Shown one piece after another: positions 1-8,456 of a DNA stretch of 64,000 bases. Each line of letters opens with the position of its first letter. Within the stretch, counting starts at the first letter, position 1. Location of the stretch: NCBI RefSeq assembly GCF_027580225.2, contig NC_073352.2:4466501-4530500 (forward strand), read 5' to 3'. The stretch is from Misgurnus anguillicaudatus (lineage: Eukaryota; Chordata; Actinopteri; Cypriniformes; Cobitidae). A program made the position numbers and the translations under genes. Below the pieces are notes generated by a model, which was not told the origin of the DNA, made no database searches, and saw only the letters and a list, made by a program, of their open reading frames with translations.

Positions 1-340
1 CGCACTGATTCACATCAGATGCATCTGTGTGCATAGACGTGTGATTTTCAGTGGACTTTCCTTTATCTACACAGAGATAATGTATAGGGAATTTGTCAAA
101 ATCAAGGTTGTGGATTTATGAAATTTAACTCATTCCACAAACAATCATTTGCAACTTTGACAACTCATTTAATTTAAATAATAAATACATTTGTAATAAA
201 ATATCATTATATATAATCAATGATCATTAATCAATGATCAAGGCTTTTTTCTTGCTAAATCGTCTCGTTTGATCAATTTTTTGTTTTGGTTCAAAGTCAC
301 AACTAAAATAGCAGACACTGTAAAGTCAAAGCTGACTAAC
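1..340. other. limch1 intron sequence
   Basis: AT-rich and no open frame with splice signals. A short imperfect duplication of the AATGATCA motif lies near 218-241. Nothing else recognised. Confidence 0.5.
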
Positions 341-425
341 CGGCTACATTCTCCTCTGCTTTTGGTTCAGACACTTTTGGGGATATAGAGGTGGCACCGG
401 CCTGCGGGATCATCTCTCGTTTAAT
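341..425 (-). CDS. limch1: limch1 exon, last one in the window
   Basis: 85 nt with a T-rich acceptor ending TTTTTTTCAG and donor GTTAGT, phase 0 to 1. It encodes IKREMIPQAGATSISPKVSE followed by PKAEENVA and the first base of a Gly codon. No recognisable domain. The strong polypyrimidine tract, open frame and matching phase with the 563-751 exon support it. The gene continues to the left beyond base 1. Confidence 0.75.
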
Positions 426-562
426 CTGAAAAAAATTAGATGGCTTATAAACTCTCCAATAAGTTTTTACATCAATTATTATTTTACGTTACAGCGTGAA
501 AAAAACTTGTGGGCATCTGCACCAGCAGATTCTGTGGATTGTAGGTCGTCTCCTGTGCTCAC

Positions 563-751
563 CTCCGTCATCTGATGAGTGTCTGTGTATGAGACGTCTG
601 ACACGTCAGTCTGTCTGATCTCTGTGTGCTGAGATGGAGATGGGAAGAACTGCAGAGACTCTTCTTCTCTGTGTCTGTCTGATCCTTCCCTCTCCTCTTC
701 CTCAATGCTGTGGACGTCATCATCTCTCTCTCCATTCACTGCTTCATCCAC
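563..751 (-). CDS. limch1: limch1 acidic exon
   Basis: 189 nt (63 codons, phase 0 to 0) with acceptor CTGTCAG and donor GTGAGC. It encodes VDEAVNGERDDDVHSIEEEE, then REGSDRHREEES, an FFPSPSQHTEIRQTDVSD stretch, and ends HQMTE. It is strongly acidic with no named domain. Phase symmetry makes it another frame-preserving candidate for alternative splicing. Reading through the donor would add about 27 residues before a stop. Confidence 0.85.
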
Positions 752-811
752 CTGACAGAGAGACAGATTTAACCTTTTGAGAAAACGACACGAATGACAT
801 CAAAGCTCATT

Positions 812-1113
812 TGTGACCTTGAGATTTAGACATCATCTGAAAATAACAAACAAGCTTTCCAATGATGCTTTTCATGAATAAGCTTTCTTAATAAATAAGC
901 TTTTCATATATGTATGATTTGTTAGCATAGGACAATATTCAGCTGAGATACAACTATTTGAATTTTTTTTTTTAGAAAATCCCCTTTAAAAGTCTGCAAA
1001 TGAAGTCCTAAGCACTGCATCCACTCACAATAATAAAGTTTTGATATATTTATGGTAGGAAATTTAAAAAATATCTTTATGGAACATAAACGTTACATAA
1101 TATCTTATATAAA

Positions 1114-1164
<51 letters not shown>

Positions 1165-1167
1165 ATA

Positions 1168-1203
<36 letters not shown>

Positions 1204-1362
1204 TGTATGTATGTATGTATATATGTATGTATATATATATATTATATTTTATATAAGATATTATGTAACGTTTATGTTCCATTGAACAATACAATGTATT
1301 TCCGCCTATTGCTACAAATATACCCATGCTACTTGCGATTGGTTTTGTGGTCCAGGGTCACA
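812..1362. repeat. Interspersed fish repeat with TGTGACC-type end
   Basis: The right end reads GGTTTTGTGGTCCAGGGTCA then CA, and the left begins TGTGACC. From general familiarity this is a common cyprinid interspersed element whose full copies start and end with TGTGACCCTGGACCAC. The left terminal repeat is degraded here. Its middle carries the palindrome and microsatellite described separately. Confidence 0.6.
1079..1282. repeat. 42-bp perfect palindrome around a TA/TGTA microsatellite
   Basis: Bases 1079-1120 are the exact reverse complement of 1241-1282 (the left arm starts ATGGAACATAAACGTTACAT). Between them, 1121-1240 is (TA)n, TGTG, then (TGTA)n and again (TA)n, itself largely self-complementary. 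Both strands give near-mirror open frames rich in Tyr/Ile and Met/Cys/Val, which are artefacts of this structure. Confidence 0.97.
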
Positions 1363-2107
1363 TTTGAGAATTTTGTGTTTTTAAGTTCATGTTTAAATGA
1401 TTATTAAACATTTCTAGTCATACTGTTAATTTAACATTCTAGCTTTGATATGTAAATAAACAAATGCTGTTCTAATTTATGACTACACAACCTGAAAAAA
1501 AACTTCCCCAGTGAATGACGGCATGTCTGTGCATCCCAGACAAATTCGCAAATATTTGTATAAAATAGAAAAGGATTTGTGTGAGGGTTAGTTTTAGGTA
1601 TTTTGGTATAACTAATTAGCGTAAAACCAGAAGTCAGTGGTAGCCCCCAAACAACATGACAAATGTGTGTATGAGCCAGAATGTTTCAGATGTGTTCAGA
1701 AAGAGGGAGTCGATATAAAACACTAGACACCATTCAACACACTCCTACTTTAACAAACATCACTCATTCCAGCCACCAGAGGGCAACATCTGCTCTTACT
1801 GATGCTGTCTGAGCCACCCAGTACTGACTTCATTCATAAAGAAGTACATTATGCAGTATACAGCTATTCAGTGTGTTTAGTATGGTGTAGAAGTTAAGAT
1901 TCAGGAAACTCTGCTTCATGATTCTAAAAACTCAATAGACTTAAAGTTTGTTTCATTCTGGTATCAATTTAGTCTCAGACGTTTCTCCCAAAATTCATTT
2001 TAATAAAAGAAAAAATAAGACAAGCATTTACAAACCTAAGAATAATCAAAGCAAAGCTCAAAAAATTTACTTTTGGATAAATCTCATGACTAATGAGTTC
2101 CCATTAA

Positions 2108-2477
2108 AGGGATAGTTCACCCCAAAATTAAAATTCTATCATCTTCACCGTCATGTATCAATTTCTTTGATCTGATGAACATGAAGATATTTTGAGGAAT
2201 GTTTGTAACCAAACTGGGGTGCGTTTCCCAAAAGCATTGTTGCTAACTAAGTTATTGGTTGCAATGCAATTTCCCATTGCCAACCAACTAAGTTGCTAAC
2301 AGGTTAACAACGATACTTTTGGGAAACACATCCCGATCATGTGCCCAAGATAACATTTTCCGAAATATCTTCATTTGTGTTCAGCAGAACAAAGAGATTT
2401 ATACAGGTTAACAGGTCATGTAACAACATGAGAGTGAGAAAATTATGACAGGATTTCATTTTGGGTGAACTATCTCT
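2108..2477. mobile_element. MITE with TTAA target duplication, TIR AGGGATAGTTCACCC
   Basis: TTAA at 2104-2107 and again at 2478-2481 flanks AGGGATAGTTCACCC on the left and GGGTGAACTATCTCT on the right, an inverted terminal repeat. TTAA duplications are typical of the piggyBac and Kolobok superfamilies (known). It has no coding capacity. A second palindromic element sits inside it at 2217-2334. Confidence 0.8.
2217..2334. mobile_element. Palindromic MITE nested in the preceding element
   Basis: The left arm GGGTGCGTTTCCCAAAAGCA is mirrored by the right arm ending ACTTTTGGGAAACACATCCC. Almost the whole 118 bp folds on itself. It interrupts the AGGGATAGTTCACCC element, so it is younger. No clear target duplication was found. 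Confidence 0.7.
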
Positions 2478-2766
2478 TTAAAGAAATGTATTTCCCAAAT
2501 GAAATGCCCTTGAGCTTTAATCCTAAGTCATGTAACGTTTGGGGTAAAGGCATGGTAACAACTTAAATTTAAAAATCCTTTTAATTTAATTCCAAACTAT
2601 AGATACATGTCATCTTTTAATGAGAAATTTTAGAAGCTGTTCACACCTGGTATTAACTCTTTCCTCGCTATCCTTTTTAAAAAGTTGCCCGCCAGCATTT
2701 TTTTGCGATGTTCACAAAATGCTTTCCGGGAAAATGTACTACTTTAAATATATAAGCATACAAATA

Positions 2767-3855
2767 CACTTACCTAAAGGATTATTAGGAACACCTGTTT
2801 AATTTCTCATTAATGCAATTATCTAATCAACCAATCCGTTGCTTCAATGCATTTAGGGGTGTGGTCCTGGTCAAGACAATCTCCTGAACTCCAAACTGAA
2901 AGTCAGAATGGGAAAGAAAGGTGATTTAGGCTATTTTGAGTGTGGCATGCTTGTTGGTGCCAGACGGGCCAGTCGAGTATTTTACAATCTGCTCAGTTAC
3001 TGGGATTTTCACACACAACCATTTCTAGTGTTTACAAAGAATGGTGTGAAAAGGGAAAAACATCCAGTATGTGGCAGTCTTGTGGGTGAAAATGTCTTGT
3101 TGATGCTAGAGGTCAGAGGAGAATGAGCCGACTGATTCAAGCTGAAAGAAGAGCAACTTTGACTGAAATAACCACTCGTTATAACCGAGGTATGCAGCAA
3201 AGCATTTGTGAAGCCACAACACGCACAACCTTGAGGCGGATGGGCTACAACAGAAGAAGACCCCACCGGGTAACAGTCATCTCCACTACATATAGGAAAA
3301 AGGGGCTGGATCCATGGATCCATCATGCCTTGTTACCACTGTGCAGGCTAGTGGTGGTGGTGTAATGGTGTGGGGGATGTTTTCTTGGCACACTTTATGC
3401 CCCTCAGTGCCAATTGGGCATCGTTTAAATGCCACAGCCTACCTGAGCATTGTTTCTGACCATGTCCATCCCTTTATGACCACCATGTACTCATCCTCTG
3501 ATGGCTACTTTCAGCAGGATAATGCATCATGACACAAAGCTCAAATCATTTCAAATTGGTTTCTTGAACATGACAATGAGTTCACTGTACTAAAATGGCC
3601 CCCACAGTCACCAGATCTCAACCCAATAGAGCATCTTTGGGATGTGGTGGAACGGGAGCGTCGTGACCTGGATGTGCATCCCACAAATCTCCATCAACTA
3701 CAAGATGCTATCTTATCAATATGGGCCAACATTTCTAAAGAATGCTTTCAGCACCTTGTCGAATAAATGCAACGTAGAATTTAGGCAGTTCTGAAGGCGA
3801 AAGGGGGTCAAACACAGTATTAGTATGGCGTTCCTAATAATCCTTTAGGTGAGTG
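2767..3855 (+). mobile_element. Tc1/mariner element
   Basis: Flanked by TA (2765-2766 and 3856-3857), with inverted ends CACTTACCTAAAGGATTATT and, on the other strand, CACTCACCTAAAGGATTATT. It is 1089 bp, shorter than a full Tc1-type copy of roughly 1.2-1.6 kb, in keeping with an internal deletion. It carries a broken transposase on the plus strand. Confidence 0.9.
2908..3766 (+). pseudogene. Broken Tc1/mariner transposase, DD36E-like spacing
   Basis: The start MGKKGDLGYFECGMLVGARR opens the N-terminal DNA-binding half. After a frame change, SRLIQAERRATLTEITTRYN and TLRRMGYNRRRPHR continue the second helix-turn-helix. The C-terminal half is in frame from 3314 to 3766 with GGGVMVWGMFSW, QQDNAS, WPPQSPDLNPIEHLW and a natural TAA. 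Defects are at least two frame changes, an in-frame TGA at 3530, and a deletion near 3300 that removes the first catalytic Asp. Between the remaining Asp (QQD) and Glu (PIE) there are 36 residues, unlike the 34 of classical Tc1. It cannot encode an active enzyme. Confidence 0.88.
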
Positions 3856-3866
3856 TATATCAAAGG

Positions 3867-4170
3867 CAGTGGCGGCTGGTGACTTCTTTTTCTGAGGGCG
3901 CACCATGCGAAGTTCGTCACAACATGTATGTAGCCCTTCGTGTGTGTGGTCTGTAATTTCAAAATATGTGTTCTGCGCTTCGAGTGATTGTATGTGCATC
4001 ACGTGTCCTGCCAAAATAAATGCCTGCTGCAGACGCGTCAAAGGGTTCCAACCAACAGAACCAACAGTGTTCAGCGCCATCTTTAGGCTTTCATTGATAC
4101 AACTGAAGCAGCTGCTCTCCGCATTTTTCATATTTGTTTCATTTTGCAAGCTTGTGAAAGTTGCACAAGC
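3867..4170. mobile_element. Fragment of a hAT-like element (end CAGTGGCGGCTGGTGA)
   Basis: CAGTGGCGGCTGGTGA directly follows the Tc1 copy and resembles a hAT terminus. The sequence after it (GAGGGCGCACCATGCGAAG...) is repeat-like. The matching right end was not found, so this is a truncated copy. The boundary at 4170 is approximate, and 4170-4463 shows nothing else recognisable. Confidence 0.35.
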
Positions 4171-4463
4171 TTATTTCATTGATTGCGCTGAAATATCAGA
4201 GAAAGCTCTTACACATACACATACAAAACAATGTGCTGCATGTTTACTAACAACACAAATTTCTCCCGCTTACGTTTAAACGAAAACAGAGAGACTCGTC
4301 CATAGTGTCCAAAGACCATCCGCTCAAAGTAATCAGGACAGAAGTGGACAAAAGAGACAGACCAGGTGTAAAAGTGTATGTGATCTAATCGACCAAAACG
4401 CATCTTAATACCAGGTATAAACAGCCCCTTAGTGATAAATGTCAATTCTACAACTGTCAGTAC

Positions 4464-4869
4464 CTTTGCTGTCCTTAACCCAGCTCTTCCGCTCTGTCTG
4501 TAAGGTTTTGAAGCCAGCGAACGAGCAGGACCCAAAATGTTCTCAGCATCTCCCTTGATTCCCTGCTCCACCGTGAAACCCGTCACTCGCGCCTCCACCG
4601 TGGACGTGAACTTGGGCGTGGGGAGAGACTGTTGTCGCAGGTACTGCATTGCATTGGAGGTGGAGGAGGTGTCCAGAAAGACAGGGGTGGAGGAGTGGCG
4701 GGTGGGGTCGGCCGATACGCTCCTTTCCAACAGCTTAGGGAGTTTAAGGCGCTCGAGAATAGCCTCACTGATGGTGAAGCGCTGGGCGTACTTCTGCAGC
4801 ACGGCAGACGCCTCCTCGGGCGTGCGGGCGTTCCGGTAAGCTTCATGCAGCTCTTGCTCGCGACGCTCC
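4464..4869 (-). CDS. limch1: limch1 exon: helical region and Ser/Thr-rich tail
   Basis: 406 nt with acceptor CCATTAG and donor GTACTG. The first base completes Lys and the exon ends in phase 0. It encodes ERREQELHEAYRNARTPEEA, then the helical FTISEAILERLKLPKLLERS, then a Ser/Thr/Pro-rich part with MQYLRQQSLPTPKFTSTVEA, ending GRAGLRTAK. The ELHEAYRNA and FTISEAILERL motifs match LIMCH1. GC content is clearly higher than in the flanking introns. The frame remains open for some codons past the chosen donor, so the exact 3' border is slightly uncertain, but the next exon requires phase 0. Confidence 0.94.
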
Positions 4870-4980
4870 CTAATGGAGGAACAAGAAAACTGATGGTAGG
4901 CACAAATAATTGCCTCAAAGTAACAATAACAGAAAAGTCTACACAACTATTAAGAAAAAAGCAGTGAGATATAGACATAC

Positions 4981-5135
4981 TTCTCCTCCACTATCTCTCG
5001 GTACGTCTTGATGCTTTTCCTTCTCTGTGAGCATTCGTCTCCGCTCATCATCCTCTCCATCATCTTCCTCTCCTCCTCTTTCTTTATCAGATCCTGAGAC
5101 ACGCTTCTCCTGCGACTCTTCCAGCGGGCCAGATC
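4981..5135 (-). CDS. limch1: limch1 exon: basic/acidic helical region
   Basis: 155 nt with acceptor GTGTCAG and donor GTATGT, phase 0 to 2. It encodes [20 protein letters not shown], then [13 protein letters not shown], then [15 protein letters not shown]. Charge alternates strongly with a predicted long helix, and [12 protein letters not shown] is the most diagnostic LIMCH1 block. The stop-free reading of the same exon in another frame is a shadow. Confidence 0.97.
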
Positions 5136-5225
5136 CTGACACACAAACACACAATCACTATGCAGTATCTTTATCTGCTGCACCAAACAATATTAAACAA
5201 CATGACAACGATCTAAAGCACTTAC

Positions 5226-5349
5226 GTCCTGCCAATAATCTTCATCCTCTTTTAACTTGTTGTACTGGTTGTGCATGAGCTCATGCCGAACTTGACTATG
5301 GGGTGATAATGAATCTTCCTCACTTCTCATGTCAATCATACTCACACTC
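5226..5349 (-). CDS. limch1: limch1 exon: charged linker before the helical region
   Basis: 124 nt with acceptor CTCACAG and donor GTAAGT. Its first base completes Glu, then SVSMIDMRSEEDSLSPHSQV followed by RHELMHNQYNKLKEDEDYWQD, ending in phase 0. The ending leads directly into [11 protein letters not shown] of the next exon, as in LIMCH1 and LMO7, where a W-Q-D-D-L-A-x-W-K junction is conserved. The intron to the next exon is only 90 bases, the shortest in the window. Confidence 0.95.
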
Positions 5350-6087
5350 CTGTGAGACAGCAAACGTTCACTGAGTTAATGTTGGCATCAATGAATCTTT
5401 TAATAAAATGTATTCTGTGTTGGTTAGCCATAGTGGACTCTGGAAAGGCAAGGGAAGTTATTAAATAAGCAACTAGTTAATAAGCACCGCTTACAAGTCA
5501 TAGTGGGCATTTACAATCTGTGCCATTTGTAAGCCATGCATCCAAAGCAAGAGACCCAAAGAATTAAAAAAGAAGAGTAAATATATAAGAAAAGAGATTT
5601 TGAGACAAGCATAAAATTGAGATTTATTTACAGACAGCAAAATGCACATATAATTTCCATTTCACCATAAAAGCAGAAACCAAGGATAATGTGGACATGA
5701 TGCAAATGACAGGCTACGCTATGGAGAGGGATGTTACATTTTTCTCTGGAATCCAACATTGTAAACATTTGGCAACGCCGAAGATCATTCAAGCCAAATC
5801 AGGACCTTTTTATTTTATAAGTCCCAGGTTGACCTTAATGAGCCTTATATATAACAATGTGCAATTTTAGATATTTTAATTGAAGAATCTTACATGTGCC
5901 TTTAAACATGGATTATGAAAAATTTGGTTACATTGTGTTAGCAACCCACTGAACTCATTTCTTTATTTTGCACAAGAGCGGCATGCCTCATACACAGCTA
6001 AACGCATGCAGACCTTCAGCGCTGTGAGGGTGTAAATGCATTCATACAAGCGTGTTTCATAAAGCATCAGCAATCAGAAAGACTTAC
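5350..6087. other. limch1 intron, no feature recognised
   Basis: Plain AT-rich intron between the 36-nt and 124-nt exons. No inverted repeats, open frames or splice-bounded exon were recognised. Confidence 0.5.
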
Positions 6088-6123
6088 TCATTATCATCAA
6101 ACACACTAGATGTGCGCCTGAAT
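6088..6123 (-). CDS. limch1: limch1 36-nt microexon
   Basis: 36 nt with acceptor GTTGTAG and donor GTAAGT. The first base completes Arg, then FRRTSSVFDDN, then two bases of a Glu codon completed by the next exon. It is phase-symmetric (2 to 2), so it can be skipped without a frameshift. The basic RRTSS core is a potential basophilic-kinase phosphorylation site (inference). Confidence 0.85.
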
Positions 6124-7238
6124 CTACAACAGACAAGACAAAAGAGCACAAAGACAATGATGTATGAAGACAGAGTTCAAGAATAATAAAAGAAACCTGG
6201 ATGACACCATAAATCTTACAGGTCAATGTATGCACAGATTATGGGTCAAATTTATGATAAATAACACAAAACATGTCCAAGGATTGTATAAAATAAAGCA
6301 AAAATACTTACTACCAAAACCAGAGCAATTTTCTAGTAGGTAGTCTTAAAATAAGTTATTTAAAAATAGAAACATGAGAAATAATAAAAATTTAAATAAT
6401 TAAACAATAATATTATTAAAAATCAGAAAGGTCTGAGATTTATAAAAAAATGTATAAAAAGTATATTTCTGATTTGCAATAGCAAGGAAACGTACTATAC
6501 TGATTTTTTTATTTTGTGTGCAGTCTCAGACGCTTTATACAAAATGTTAAAGTACTGATTCATAAATAAAAGAAGTCACACAAAAAAATACATTCAATAG
6601 AAAAAGAAGAAAGATATCAAACACAACTGACTGCATAGTATTTAAATTATTTATCATTCATTTCAAATTTTGTTAAAGACTAAATTCTACGTTATTTTTC
6701 CAAAAGAACAATTTATTATTTCTTTCTGATTGTTTTTAAAGGTGCAGTGTGTGTATTTTGGATTTATAGACAGAAATGATATATAACTATATTATAAGTG
6801 GTGCATAAAGATCTTGAATAATGAACTGTTATGTGTTATATCACCTAAGAATAAGACATTCTTATATGCATACACATATATGTTTCTAAACTTTAAAAAA
6901 ATATATTGTCACACTTAAAATTTTACGTTTAATTAACTTGAACTAAGGTGTGAGTAGTAGGGGAGAGCGGGGCACAACCTTTTTGACCTTAGCTCTATCA
7001 TTCAAGCAATATTTAAGTTGAATTAATCATTTTTACACAATTAACACACATCTCTTCTACAAATGAACACTTAAAGTTTGTTAGTGGGATCTACCGTTAT
7101 CGTACAATTACCTCGAAAGTGACAGGAGTGCAAATGTTACAATTACCTGATATGTGGGGTTCATTGTAACAAACAGAGGGATTGTTGTAACACCTGCTAG
7201 AAAATTTTGTTTAAACACAAATAATTCAATTAAATTAA

Positions 7239-8013
7239 AGGGGGGGTTAAGTGGTATTTCAAGCATTCTGACTTATTAACACAGTTATAGAGTTGTTTCC
7301 TCATGCTAAACGTAGGCAAAGTGTCAAAAAAGCAGTTGGGCGTGTTACAGAGTATTTCTGTGCCGAATGCACTTCGCCAGGACAAGTTTCTGAAAATTTT
7401 TTTCGTTTACAGGTCCAGCTGACGTTTCAGGGGTTTTCTATACGTATCACTTCTTTATATGGGCACTTCCCCCGGAAAACCCCACCCACCCGTCAATCAG
7501 CGGGAGACGCTAGAACTTACAAACATCACAACACGCGACAGTGTTGTTTAATTTCAAAAGTCAACAATGGCACAAAAGAAGAAGTGTGTTTTTGGATGTA
7601 AGGAAAAGAAATCCAGCCTTATGAAAACAATGGATATAGTTTATTATCTGGAGTAGCAGCGGAGTTTTGCGTGTGTGTTTGATGCACTGGATTTTCCCAA
7701 CCGGGTCACGAGTCGCATGTGGTAAGTAAGACTTCTGTCTTATGTTGGAAATATGTGCGTGCATATTATATAAATGACACGAACATGTAATGAATCATAA
7801 GTTATAAGTGTTGTATAGTGTTGCATGACTCCTCCCGCGGTAGTAACTCCACATTTTTTTTGTACGTTATCGGAAAGATTCAGTAAAGCTAATCTTTCTT
7901 TTATAAATCTGATTAAACTAAAGACTCTTCGGAGATATAAAGGATGTCATACTACTCTATAGGTACTCCAGATTAATATCAGAAATGCAGAAACAGCATG
8001 TGTTACGTGAGCT
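7239..8013 (+). mobile_element. TTAA-flanked element with THAP-like exon, innermost layer
   Basis: TTAA at 7235-7238 and 8014-8017 bracket a unit starting AGGGGGGGTTAAGTGG. It shares several blocks (CATTCTGACTTATTAACAC, TATTTCTGTGCC, TGCACTTCGCCAGG) with a second copy at 20378-20972. Kolobok transposons use TTAA and carry THAP-domain transposases (known), which fits the exon inside. The right boundary is inferred. Confidence 0.6.
7567..7721 (+). pseudogene. Decayed THAP-like transposase exon
   Basis: The ATG begins MAQKKKCVFGCKEKKSSL, a Cys-x3-Cys start like the N-terminus of THAP zinc fingers. Then comes an in-frame TAG, and after it QRSFACVFDALDFPNRVTSR up to a good splice donor, TGTG|GTAAGT. 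The usual internal part with the conserved Trp and Cys-x2-His is missing or altered. A more decayed version is visible at about 20700-20815. THAP identity is inferred from the start and the repeat family; a domain search was not possible. Confidence 0.5.
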
Positions 8014-8456
8014 TTAAGAAGATTTTCTGACGGTAAGAGAAAAAGACCAAAAGCACAGATTGCTCAGCCCTGTATAAATATGTAAAGTAGCTGCGTTACA
8101 ATCAACCCCATGTTAGTTTGTGCCCCGCTCACCCCTACATTATAAAAATAATGTTGAAATAAGCTAATTCAACTATATTTTATAATTTATAGCAACTCCT
8201 CATTAGTCAAGAAAGTTTGATTAAAAACTCAAAAATGTAAGTGGAACAATAATTTCTTTCACAGTGTACAGTAGCCCTGCTCTACAAAGAGTGTTTCACC
8301 ACTATGTTTTCTCAGACAACAACATGTTTGTCCTGTGACAGCTACTGTAGCTTCTCTATGCATTCAAAAGCAAGTGGTGATCGGTGGACTGAGGCATGGC
8401 TTGCAATTCACAATCTCACTGATAGATGCCGCTAAAATCTATACACATCAGCCTTA

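Larger units (their letters stand above)
6959..8136. mobile_element. Element with TIR GGGGAGAGCGGGGCAC, second layer of a nest
   Basis: The left terminus GGGGAGAGCGGGGCAC is matched in inverse by GTGCCCCGCTCACCCC at the right, with TA on both outer sides. Text such as GTTACAATTACCTG and GTTCATTGTAACAA is repeat-like. It sits within the AGGTGC element and is itself interrupted by a third element at 7239-8013. Confidence 0.7.
6742..8456. mobile_element. TTAA-type MITE split by a nested element
   Basis: The left end follows TTAA and reads AGGTGCAGTGTGTGTATTTT. The right half ends near ATAGATGCCGCTAAAATC and then CACATCAGCCTTAA. The intact copy at 56953-57293 (AGGTGCATTATGTAATC to CACACGCCACCT) shows that the two halves, about 6742-6950 and 8150-8456, belong to one element. 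It is interrupted by the 6959-8136 element. Confidence 0.6.

Noticed and set aside
1052..1407. Open frames on both strands across the TA/TGTA tract
   Set aside because: They are translations of a microsatellite inside a palindrome, with no start context or homology.
4209..4978. Long overlapping frames around the 406-nt exon, including a plus-strand Gly-rich frame
   Set aside because: The limch1 frame with matching splice phases explains the stretch; the other frames are shadows of a GC-rich exon.
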